A DNA stretch of 6,095 bases from NCBI GenBank assembly GCA_029068025.1, contig JAIEDJ010000171.1, positions 1 to 6,095 of the forward strand, given 5' to 3'. Made by a program: the position numbers and the translations under genes. The stretch is from Oscillospiraceae bacterium (GTDB taxonomy: Bacteria; Bacillota; Clostridia; Oscillospirales; Ruminococcaceae). Shown piece after piece: positions 1-5,332 of the stretch. Below the pieces are notes generated by a model that did not search any database, was not told where the DNA came from, and saw nothing but the letters and a program-made list of their open reading frames with translations. The first letter of the stretch is position 1, and each line of letters starts with the position of its first letter.

Positions 1-1
1 C

Positions 2-115
2 GCCGTATGCGGCGCGGGTCTTCTGATACTGACGACTATCGTTGACGAGATACGCGAATTTAAAAAAAAGAGATCAAAGCCCTCCGAGAACGGCGGCAGC
101 GATGGAAAGGCTTGA
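2..115 (+). CDS. lspA: Lipoprotein signal peptidase (signal peptidase II), C-terminal end only
   Basis: An open frame runs from the window edge to a TGA at 113-115 and gives 37 residues; the start lies outside. The visible part begins with a hydrophobic stretch (AVCGAGLLILTTIV) and then a charged tail (DEIREFKKKR and a Ser/Gly/Lys-rich end). This fits the last transmembrane helix and cytoplasmic tail of LspA, the membrane aspartic protease that removes the signal peptide from diacylated prolipoproteins. The catalytic aspartates would be upstream and cannot be seen. The main support is context: in many Firmicutes, including Bacillus subtilis (lspA-ylyB), this gene directly precedes an RluD-family pseudouridine synthase, as here. 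The frame overlaps the next gene by 14 bases, which suggests translational coupling. It could be another membrane protein, because the C-terminal tail alone is not diagnostic. Confidence 0.65.
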   Translation, partial: AVCGAGLLILTTIVDEIREFKKKRSKPSENGGSDGKA

Positions 116-995
116 GTTTTCGGCGGTCGGAGGCGGTCGGCTCGACAAGATGATCTCCGAGAATACCGAGCTGTCGCGCAGCGCGGCGGTGCGGCTTATC
201 GAGCAGGGTCTTGTTATGGTCGGGGGAAGGCAGGCTGTCAAGAAGGATTCCCCGAAGGACGGTGAGCTTGTCGTTATCGAGCTGCCGGAGCCGAGAGTCT
301 GCGATATTCTGCCAGAGGATATCCCGTTGGATATCGTGTTTGAGGACGAGGATATACTTGTTGTCAACAAGCCGAAGGGTATGGTCGTTCATCCGGCGGC
401 GGGACACTATTCCGGGACACTTGTCAACGCGCTGATGTTTCACTGCGGGGACAGGCTGTCGGGGATAAACGGCGAGATCCGTCCCGGGATCGTTCACCGT
501 ATCGACAAGGACACTAGCGGGCTGCTGATGGTCGCGAAGAACGATCTTGCGCATCTGGCGCTTTCGGAGCAGATCAAGGAGCACTCGTTCACACGCGAAT
601 ATCAGGCGGTCGTGTGCGGCTGCGTCAAGAACGGCGGCACGGTGGACGCGCCGATAGGGCGGCACAAGCTTGACAGAAAAAAGATGTGCGTTACGAACGA
701 AAATTCGCGCGAGGCGGTCACGCATTACTCGGTGATACGCAATTTTGCGGGTTATACTCATCTGGCGGTTCGGCTGGAGACAGGGCGTACCCATCAGATA
801 CGCGTTCATATGTCGTATATCGGTCACGCGGTCGCGGGGGACGAGGTTTACGGCAATGGGAAACCTAAATGGCTGTGCGGTCAGTGCTTACACGCGAAGA
901 AGATCGGGTTTGTTCACCCGAGGTCGGGGGAATATGTCGAGTTCGATTCCGATCTGCCGGATTATTTTGTGAAGTTCCTTAAAAGTATAGAGTGA
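102..995 (+). CDS. rluD: RluA/RluD-family 23S rRNA pseudouridine synthase
   Basis: The product (297 residues) should convert specific uridines in 23S rRNA helix 69 to pseudouridine during large-subunit maturation. An S4 RNA-binding domain lies at about residues 13-62 (RLDKMISENTELSRSAAVRL region). The catalytic domain follows at about 75-290. It carries the signature HRIDKDTSG at 132-140 with the presumed catalytic Asp135, a conserved TREYQAVV segment with Tyr167, and the late motif ETGRTHQIRVH (226-236). Length is normal for the family. The ATG at 102 is chosen because family members begin almost directly with the S4 domain. A longer frame from a TTG at 42 would add 20 residues without family character. 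No strong ribosome binding site precedes 102, so translation is probably coupled to the overlapping lspA. The family is certain; the exact target uridines (RluD-type versus another RluA subtype, B. subtilis YlyB-like) are inferred. Confidence 0.93.
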   Translation: MERLEFSAVGGGRLDKMISENTELSRSAAVRLIEQGLVMVGGRQAVKKDSPKDGELVVIELPEPRVCDILPEDIPLDIVFEDEDILVVNKPKGMVVHPAAGHYSGTLVNALMFHCGDRLSGINGEIRPGIVHRIDKDTSGLLMVAKNDLAHLALSEQIKEHSFTREYQAVVCGCVKNGGTVDAPIGRHKLDRKKMCVTNENSREAVTHYSVIRNFAGYTHLAVRLETGRTHQIRVHMSYIGHAVAGDEVYGNGKPKWLCGQCLHAKKIGFVHPRSGEYVEFDSDLPDYFVKFLKSIE

Positions 996-1015
996 GGCCG
1001 TGGAGACCAATGAGC

Positions 1016-1054
1016 GCAGCGGAGAAAAATTGCCCGACTGCCGAACGTTTTTTT
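1016..1054 (+). terminator. Weak intrinsic-terminator-like hairpin after rluD
   Basis: GCAGCGG (1016-1022) can pair with CCG (1034-1036) plus CTGC (1038-1041), leaving A1037 bulged and an 11-base loop. A run of seven T follows at 1048-1054. The T-run starts six bases after the stem rather than directly against it, and the stem is imperfect, so this would be an inefficient terminator at best. It is the only candidate for separating rluD from the next gene. Confidence 0.25.
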
Positions 1055-1062
1055 GATCAAGT

Positions 1063-1067
1063 GAGGT
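1063..1067 (+). promoter_or_regulatory. Ribosome binding site of the leucine-rich-repeat gene
   Basis: GAGGT lies eight bases before the ATG at 1076 and fixes that start. No convincing -35/-10 promoter was seen in the 80-base gap between 996 and 1075. Confidence 0.6.
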
Positions 1068-1075
1068 AATTTAAA

Positions 1076-1831
1076 ATGATAAGCGTACCTCATAATCCCG
1101 AAATAAAGATCGGAAAAAAGGAAACCTCTGTGGAACTGCTTGGACTAAGCCCGGAGAAGGTAACACATCTTGCTGTTTACAGCAGCAACAAAAATGCCGA
1201 TCTTGGTTTATTGAAGGATTATCCGAATGTTGAGACGCTGTTTCTTAACGGAGATTTTGCGAATGTTGATGATATTTCATCGCTGAGATCGCTGAGAGGG
1301 CTTACCGTTCGGCTGAATCGCGATATTTCTCTCAACAATTTGTATATTCCGGGATTGAAAAGTCTTTCCGTATACGACAAGTTATACGACGGCATTGAGG
1401 GGCTGTTCACAGACGGCTTGGAGTATCTGGAGCTTATGGAAATTCGTAAGCTGTCGGATCTTTCGTTTATTGAAGGGCTTGGCGGGCTGCGGAAGTTGTA
1501 TCTGATGTCACTTCCTGCCGTGGAGAAGCTGCCTGACTTCGGAAAAATGCCGAATCTGTACGGGCTTAAGATCTACGAGCTGCACAAGCTGAACGATATT
1601 GAGAGCTTGACACGCTCCGAGGTGCGGTTTCTTGCGATGTCGCTGGCGGCGGACAAACTGAGCGGCACGAAGATCGCGGAGGTCTTGCTGAATATGCAGC
1701 GGCTGGAGCGTGCTTCCATGACGCTTGACAGAAGCGGCAGCCGCTGCAGTGTTTTGGAAAATCGCTTGAAAAAAGCCGGGAATTCCGATATTTGCAGTTA
1801 CTTTGATATGAGCGAGTGGCTGAGGCTATAG
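1076..1831 (+). CDS. Leucine-rich-repeat protein, cytoplasmic, function unknown
   Basis: The product has 251 residues with no signal peptide and no membrane segment, so it is probably cytoplasmic. Most of it is made of leucine-rich repeats. Three consecutive units of exactly 23 residues occupy 113-135, 136-158 and 159-181, each with the L-x-x-L-x-L core (LEYLEL, LRKLYL, LYGLKI). A further unit at about 50-72 (VETLFL) and shorter, degenerate ones between 73 and 112 (LKSLSV) continue the solenoid. The N-terminal 45 residues and the C-terminal 60 residues look like caps without recognisable motifs. Such folds normally bind other proteins, but nothing here identifies a partner. The gene stands 80 bases after rluD and 38 bases before the HAD phosphatase gene, on the same strand. 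Its first third looks more AT-rich than the flanking housekeeping genes, which could mean a later arrival. I do not recognise a specific family beyond the repeat class. Confidence 0.85.
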   Translation: MISVPHNPEIKIGKKETSVELLGLSPEKVTHLAVYSSNKNADLGLLKDYPNVETLFLNGDFANVDDISSLRSLRGLTVRLNRDISLNNLYIPGLKSLSVYDKLYDGIEGLFTDGLEYLELMEIRKLSDLSFIEGLGGLRKLYLMSLPAVEKLPDFGKMPNLYGLKIYELHKLNDIESLTRSEVRFLAMSLAADKLSGTKIAEVLLNMQRLERASMTLDRSGSRCSVLENRLKKAGNSDICSYFDMSEWLRL

Positions 1832-1857
1832 ACAGCGCCGCTTATTAAATTTGGAGC

Positions 1858-1862
1858 GGAGG
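1858..1862 (+). promoter_or_regulatory. Ribosome binding site that decides the HAD phosphatase start
   Basis: GGAGG ends seven bases before ATG 1870, an ideal spacing. It is only one base from the in-frame TTG at 1864, which rules out the TTG as the start. Confidence 0.75.
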
Positions 1863-1869
1863 TTTGGGA

Positions 1870-2703
1870 ATGGATTTCGGAAAAGTGATTTTTATGACCG
1901 ACCTCGATGGTACGCTGCTCACAGATGACAAGCGTATTCTTGATAAGGATATGGATGCCATCGAACGCTTCCGCAGAGGCGGCGGTATGTTTACGGCGGC
2001 AACCGGGCGCGGGTACGCTATGGCGCGGCGCGTGGCGGTGGAGCAGCTGGAGCTGGATAAGCATAATATGCCCGCGGTGCTGTTCAACGGCGCGGGGGTA
2101 TATGATTTCAACAGGGATAAGTTCCTGTGGCGGTGCGAGGTCGGAGGGTTTGCGCGCGATTATATCCGTGAGATAACGGAGAGGTTCGGCAAAAAATACG
2201 ACATCGGGCTGCTGGGGCTGGAGGTGCTGTGCGAGCATGAGGTTTATGTTCCGCTGGTGAACGAGACCGAGCGGATGCACCTTGATATGGAGAGCGTCAG
2301 TCCTAAGTTTGTGCTGACCGATGAAATACCCGAGGGCGGGTGGCTGAAATTTCTGTTCGCCGCCGAACCCGATATTCTGGACGAGGTGGAGCGCATAGCG
2401 CGCTGCGGAGATTTTCCGGATGTGCAGTGGGTGCGCAGTCAGCCGATCTTTTTTGAAGGTCTGCCGAAGGGCGTGGACAAGTCGCGCGGATTCGCGGAGC
2501 TGATAAAGCTGCTCGGCGCGGAGGATCGTTTTTCCGTTGCGGCGGGGGATTATCTCAACGATGAAGCGATGATAGTCAATGCCGATCTCGGCGCGTCGGT
2601 GGGCAACGCTCATCCCGATGTAAGAGCCGCTGCGGATATTGTTGTATGCGACAACAACAGCGGTGCGATCTCCGAGATCATTGATTATATTGAAAGGCTG
2701 TAA
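1870..2703 (+). CDS. Cof-type HAD-superfamily phosphatase (subfamily IIB)
   Basis: The product (277 residues) is a cytoplasmic Mg-dependent phosphohydrolase, of the type that acts on small sugar phosphates, nucleotides or FMN-like molecules. All four HAD motifs are visible. Motif I is DLDGT at 11-15 with nucleophile Asp11 and acid/base Asp13. Motif II is Thr45 in AATGR. Motif III is the lysine in KGVDK (200-204). Motif IV is GDYLND (226-231) with Asp227 and Asp231 as metal ligands. The core is split by an alpha/beta cap at about residues 80-190, as expected for the Cof (C2B) group, and length is typical. The final GNAHPDVRAAAD segment (245-256) is also characteristic of the family. Start choice rests on the GGAGG at 1858-1862. 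The stop TAA is followed one base later by the ATG of the next gene, so the two are probably co-translated. Substrate cannot be predicted from sequence. Confidence 0.93.
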   Translation: MDFGKVIFMTDLDGTLLTDDKRILDKDMDAIERFRRGGGMFTAATGRGYAMARRVAVEQLELDKHNMPAVLFNGAGVYDFNRDKFLWRCEVGGFARDYIREITERFGKKYDIGLLGLEVLCEHEVYVPLVNETERMHLDMESVSPKFVLTDEIPEGGWLKFLFAAEPDILDEVERIARCGDFPDVQWVRSQPIFFEGLPKGVDKSRGFAELIKLLGAEDRFSVAAGDYLNDEAMIVNADLGASVGNAHPDVRAAADIVVCDNNSGAISEIIDYIERL

Positions 2704-2704
2704 T

Positions 2705-3343
2705 ATGGGACTTTTTAACAACTTATTCGGAAGTATGGATGCGGCGGCAAAGGCGGTCAGGGAAAAGGCAGCCGCAGATGCGTCGCCCGATACCCCGATG
2801 CCGTTCGGGTTTAAGACTAGCTGGCTGTGTATCAAAGAGGATTCTCCGGAGACGGTCATCAAAAAGCTGGGGCTTAAGGATCCGATAGTCAGCGGGTGGA
2901 AGTTTGCCTTTGAACACTGCGATCACGGAATGTTCGTGTCTCCTGTGCTGGACGGGTTTGTGCTCGTCGTCGGGTGGGGGACGGATATAATCACCGAGGA
3001 TCCCGCACGGCTGGACGAAGTGGGAGCAATGTTCCCTGAGGTGCAGTATTTTGCTTCTCACCGCGTCGTCGACTATGCGGCGTGGGTGAAGTATGAGAAC
3101 GGCGTTAAGATCCGTGCTTACGGCTATTGCGGCGATATGGGAGTTCTTGTAAACGAGGGTGATCCTACCGGCGAGGAGACCGAGCTCGGGTTTGTGAATT
3201 TTCTTCCCGACAATGAAGCGGATTGGGACAAATATGATACTCCCGACGAGGATACGGTCGTTATGATCGCGGCAGCGTGGGGGATCGATACGCTTAAAAT
3301 GGATAAGTATCCCGCTTCTACGGGATTTTACTGCAAATATTGA
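2705..3343 (+). CDS. Conserved-looking hypothetical protein coupled to the HAD phosphatase
   Basis: The product has 212 residues and its function is not recognised. The start ATG at 2705 lies one base after the HAD stop, with AAAGG about eight bases upstream; a longer in-frame extension into the HAD gene is rejected because it would be 22 residues of shadow sequence. The first 28 residues (MGLFNNLFG, then an Ala/Lys-rich helix) look like a flexible or amphipathic leader with no signal-peptide cleavage pattern. The globular part has blocks that look conserved: WLCIKEDSPE (40-49), FVSPVLDGFVLVVGWG (77-92), FPEVQYFASHRVVDYAAWVK (110-129) and AWGIDTL (191-197). It is rich in aromatic residues and acidic overall, with no transmembrane helix, so it should be a soluble cytoplasmic alpha/beta protein. 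The SHR-DY-AW block resembles hypothetical proteins I have seen annotated without function in other bacteria, but I cannot name a domain. A role linked to the phosphatase is inference from coupling only. Confidence 0.85.
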   Translation: MGLFNNLFGSMDAAAKAVREKAAADASPDTPMPFGFKTSWLCIKEDSPETVIKKLGLKDPIVSGWKFAFEHCDHGMFVSPVLDGFVLVVGWGTDIITEDPARLDEVGAMFPEVQYFASHRVVDYAAWVKYENGVKIRAYGYCGDMGVLVNEGDPTGEETELGFVNFLPDNEADWDKYDTPDEDTVVMIAAAWGIDTLKMDKYPASTGFYCKY

Positions 3344-3345
3344 GT

Positions 3346-3376
3346 TTGACGGGACAAACTTGGATCAACGCATGAT
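3346..3376 (+). promoter_or_regulatory. Possible weak promoter for the transketolase operon
   Basis: TTGACG (3346-3351, five of six -35 positions) and CATGAT (3371-3376, four of six -10 positions) are 19 bases apart, longer than the usual 17. If used, transcription would begin near 3383, just at the base of the predicted RNA structure at 3385-3516. No better sigma-A promoter was found in the gap. The call is speculative. Confidence 0.2.
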
Positions 3377-3384
3377 AGTGCAGT

Positions 3385-3516
3385 GAATTCCGAATAGGTC
3401 GAAAAAATTTTAACAAATAAAAAAAATTTTTTCGATCGGTTCTCAATTGGCGGCTAAGCGGAACGTAGCGCGAAGCGCGCAGTGCAGCGTGCCGTCAATT
3501 GAGAAATTTGGAATTC
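3385..3516 (+). ncRNA. Candidate structured 5' leader: three-way junction upstream of transketolase
   Basis: This non-coding stretch can form three helices that close a three-way junction. The closing stem pairs GAATTCCGAAT (3385-3395) with ATTTGGAATTC (3506-3516), 11 bp. Helix two pairs 3397-3411 with 3423-3437, 15 bp, AT-rich, with an 11-base loop. Helix three pairs TTCTCAATTGGCGGC (3440-3454) with GCCGTCAATTGAGAA (3491-3505), 15 bp, and its large loop holds a further GCGCG/CGCGC hairpin (3468-3472 with 3476-3480). Only A3396 and GG at 3438-3439 are unpaired at the junction. Each helix has one G.U pair in the plus-strand sense. The structure ends eight bases before the transketolase ribosome binding site. 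It could be a regulatory leader, or a palindromic mobile repeat (MITE-like) seen as DNA. I do not recognise a known riboswitch class in it. Confidence 0.45.
3440..3505. repeat. Long inverted repeat with AGCG-rich centre
   Basis: Two 15-base arms match with a single G/T position, around a 36-base centre in which AGCG occurs four times (3457, 3467, 3474, 3486). Such a long palindrome with a GC-rich patterned centre is typical of dispersed intergenic palindromic elements in Clostridia-type genomes. Only one copy is present in this window, so repeat status is unproven. Confidence 0.6.
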
Positions 3517-3524
3517 TTTAAAAT

Positions 3525-3531
3525 AAGGAGG
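3525..3531 (+). promoter_or_regulatory. Strong ribosome binding site of transketolase N-terminal subunit
   Basis: AAGGAGG is six bases before ATG 3538, close to the ideal match to the 16S rRNA tail. It decides the start against an in-frame upstream extension beginning at 3499, which would lie partly inside the hairpin arm. It is the strongest such site in the window, which suggests high expression. Confidence 0.85.
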
Positions 3532-3537
3532 ATTTTT

Positions 3538-4380
3538 ATGGATGAGAAGCTTGTGCGGCAGCTTGAAATTGCCGCCACTAAAGTCAGGATCGGTATTATT
3601 GAAGGGGTTCACTCGGCAAAGGCGGGACACCCCGGCGGGTCGCTGTCTTCGGCGGATCTGCTGACATATCTGTATATGCACCGTCTGAACGTCGATCCGA
3701 GCGATCCGAAGATGGAAAGCCGCGACAGAATGGTTCTCTCGAAGGGTCATTCCGCGCCTGCGCTGTACGCGGCGCTGGCTCTGCGCGGTTTTTTCCCGAT
3801 GGAGGAGATGAAGACGCTCCGCAAGATAGATTCACGTATGCAGGGACACCCCGACAGTCTGAAGGTTCCCGGTGTGGACGCAAGCACCGGGTCGCTCGGT
3901 CAAGGTATTTCCGTAGCGTGCGGTATGGCGCTGTCCGGTAAGATATCCTGTGAGTCCTATAAGGTCTACGCGATACTCGGCGACGGCGAGCTGGACGAGG
4001 GCATGGTATGGGAGGCGGCGATGTTCGCGTCTCACTATAAGCTCGACAATCTCGTGGCGGTCGTTGACAACAATGATATGCAGATCGACGGCAGGATTGG
4101 AGACGTTATGAGCCCGTACCCGATAACCGACAAGTTCGAGGCGTTCGGCTGGCACGTTATCACGATAAACGGACACGATTTCTCCGAGATGGAGAAGGCG
4201 TTTGACGAGGCCGAGAGGACTGTGCTCAAGCCCACCGTTATCATTATGCGCACTACCAAGGGCAAGGGCGTTTCCTATATGGAGAACGTGCTTGACTGGC
4301 ACGGAAAGGCTCCCAACGACGAAGAATACGAAATCGCTATGAACGACCTCAACAAGCGGCTTGCTGAGCTTGGGGCATAA
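3538..4380 (+). CDS. tkt: Transketolase, N-terminal (thiamine-diphosphate-binding) subunit
   Basis: The product (280 residues) is the ThDP-phosphate-binding half of a split transketolase, a cytoplasmic enzyme that moves two-carbon ketol units between sugar phosphates in the non-oxidative pentose phosphate pathway. Visible motifs are GHPGGS with His31, KGHSAPALYA with His71, TGSLGQG (117-123), and the ThDP/metal motif GDGELDEG (148-155) with Asp149, completed by Asn179 in VDNNDMQIDG. TTKGKGVSYMEN with WHGKAP (His255) closes the domain. Length matches other stand-alone N-terminal subunits. The C-terminal subunit follows after 16 bases, so the two are surely co-transcribed and assemble together. 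Full-length transketolases carry both halves in one chain of about 650 residues; the split form is common in Firmicutes and archaea and is not a frameshift here, since each half has its own ribosome binding site. An alternative is the related split apulose-4-phosphate transketolase (AptA), but no apiose-pathway genes are adjacent. Confidence 0.95.
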   Translation: MDEKLVRQLEIAATKVRIGIIEGVHSAKAGHPGGSLSSADLLTYLYMHRLNVDPSDPKMESRDRMVLSKGHSAPALYAALALRGFFPMEEMKTLRKIDSRMQGHPDSLKVPGVDASTGSLGQGISVACGMALSGKISCESYKVYAILGDGELDEGMVWEAAMFASHYKLDNLVAVVDNNDMQIDGRIGDVMSPYPITDKFEAFGWHVITINGHDFSEMEKAFDEAERTVLKPTVIIMRTTKGKGVSYMENVLDWHGKAPNDEEYEIAMNDLNKRLAELGA

Positions 4381-4381
4381 T

Positions 4382-4388
4382 GGAGGAG
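4382..4388 (+). promoter_or_regulatory. Ribosome binding site of transketolase C-terminal subunit
   Basis: GGAGGAG begins directly after the TAA of the N-terminal subunit, eight bases before ATG 4397. It rules out an in-frame start at 4361 inside the upstream gene. Confidence 0.75.
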
Positions 4389-4396
4389 TGAATATT

Positions 4397-5332
4397 ATGG
4401 CTAACAGAGCAACGCGCGAGGGTTACGGCGAGGGGCTGTGCGCGCTCGCGGAGGTTCGTCCCGATCTGATCGTGTTGGACGCGGATCTTTCGGCGGCGAC
4501 AAAGACCTCTATCTTTAAGAAGTCTTTTCCGGATATGCACTATAACTGCGGTATCGCCGAGCAGAATATGATGGGCGTGGCTGCGGGCATTGCGTCTACG
4601 GGAAAGCTGGTTTTCGCAAGCTCCTTTGCTATGTTTGCGGCGGGCAGAGCGTTTGAGATAATCAGAAATTCGATCGCTTATCCTAATCTGAACGTCAAGA
4701 TCGGCGCTACTCACGCGGGCATTTCGGTCGGCGAGGACGGGGCTACCCATCAGTGCAACGAGGATATCGCGCTTATGCGGGCGCTTCCGAATATGACGAT
4801 AATCAATCCCGCCGATTATACCGAGGCTAAGGCGGCGGTGCTGGCTATGGCGAAGTATGAGGGTCCGACTTATCTGAGATTCGGGCGGCTTGCCGTGCCG
4901 ATCTTCAATGACGAGGCGACTTATAAGTTTGAGGTCGGCAAGGGGATCACAGTCAAGGACGGCAAGGATATTACTATTATTGCAACGGGTCTTATGGTTG
5001 CTGAGGCTATGGAGGCCGGAAAGGCTCTCGCGGAGCAGGGTATCGACGCGCGTATCATCAATATGCACACGATAAAGCCTATCGACGAAGACATAATCGT
5101 TAAGGCGGCGAAGGAGACGGGAAAGATCGTCACTGTGGAGGAGCACAGCGTTATCGGCGGACTTGGGTCGGCGGTCTGCGATGTGGTTCTTGAGAATTTC
5201 CCCGTGCCCGTTATCAAGATCGGTATCGGGGACGCGTTCAGCCACAGCGGCGCGGCTAAGGAGCTGCTTAAGGAATACGGTCTGACCGCGGACAATATCG
5301 TCAAGACGGTCAAGGGAGTTCTCGGAAAGTGA
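4397..5332 (+). CDS. tkt: Transketolase, C-terminal (pyrimidine-binding) subunit
   Basis: The product (311 residues) supplies the pyrimidine-binding and C-terminal domains of the split transketolase. The pyrimidine domain (about 1-170) holds CGIAEQNMMG (51-60) with Glu55, the residue that activates the thiamine aminopyrimidine. It also has VGEDGATHQ (111-119), whose His118 corresponds to a conserved substrate-site histidine. RFGR at 161-164 ends this part. The C-terminal domain (about 185-305) shows the EEHSVIGGLGSAV motif (248-260) and GDAFSHSGAAKELL (278-291), both usual for this family and for the related DXS and E1-beta proteins. Alternatives such as a pyruvate dehydrogenase beta chain are less likely because the upstream partner is clearly a transketolase-type N-subunit. 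Length is normal and no key residue is missing. The stop codon overlaps the start of the next gene (GTGA), which points to translational coupling. Confidence 0.95.
   Translation: MANRATREGYGEGLCALAEVRPDLIVLDADLSAATKTSIFKKSFPDMHYNCGIAEQNMMGVAAGIASTGKLVFASSFAMFAAGRAFEIIRNSIAYPNLNVKIGATHAGISVGEDGATHQCNEDIALMRALPNMTIINPADYTEAKAAVLAMAKYEGPTYLRFGRLAVPIFNDEATYKFEVGKGITVKDGKDITIIATGLMVAEAMEAGKALAEQGIDARIINMHTIKPIDEDIIVKAAKETGKIVTVEEHSVIGGLGSAVCDVVLENFPVPVIKIGIGDAFSHSGAAKELLKEYGLTADNIVKTVKGVLGK

Noticed and set aside
60..827. Minus-strand open frame of 255 codons opposite the pseudouridine synthase
   Set aside because: Antisense shadow; the plus strand encodes an unmistakable S4 plus pseudouridine synthase protein.
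1798..2862. Minus-strand open frame of 354 codons opposite the HAD phosphatase
   Set aside because: It spans the antisense of a gene with all four HAD motifs, crosses two gene boundaries, and has the Arg/His/Leu-rich composition typical of antisense frames in GC-rich codons.
3343..3360. Hairpin AGTTTG/CAAACT overlapping the stop of the hypothetical gene
   Set aside because: Only six base pairs with a six-base loop and no T-run after it, so it is not supported as a terminator.
3503..3524. TTGAGA ... TAAAAT (about 3499-3524) as a promoter for transketolase
   Set aside because: The spacer is only 14 bases and transcription would begin at or inside the ribosome binding site, leaving no usable leader.
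3499..3537. Upstream in-frame extension of the transketolase N-subunit by 13 residues
   Set aside because: It would start within the hairpin arm without a ribosome binding site, while AAGGAGG sits six bases before ATG 3538, where the family normally starts.
4381..4396. Possible frameshift splitting a single transketolase gene
   Set aside because: The gap has a good ribosome binding site and the halves match the known split subunits in length and domain boundary, so this is the natural two-gene form.
4349..5245. Minus-strand open frame of 298 codons opposite transketolase C-subunit
   Set aside because: Antisense shadow of a clear enzyme gene; composition is Arg/His/Leu-rich without motifs.
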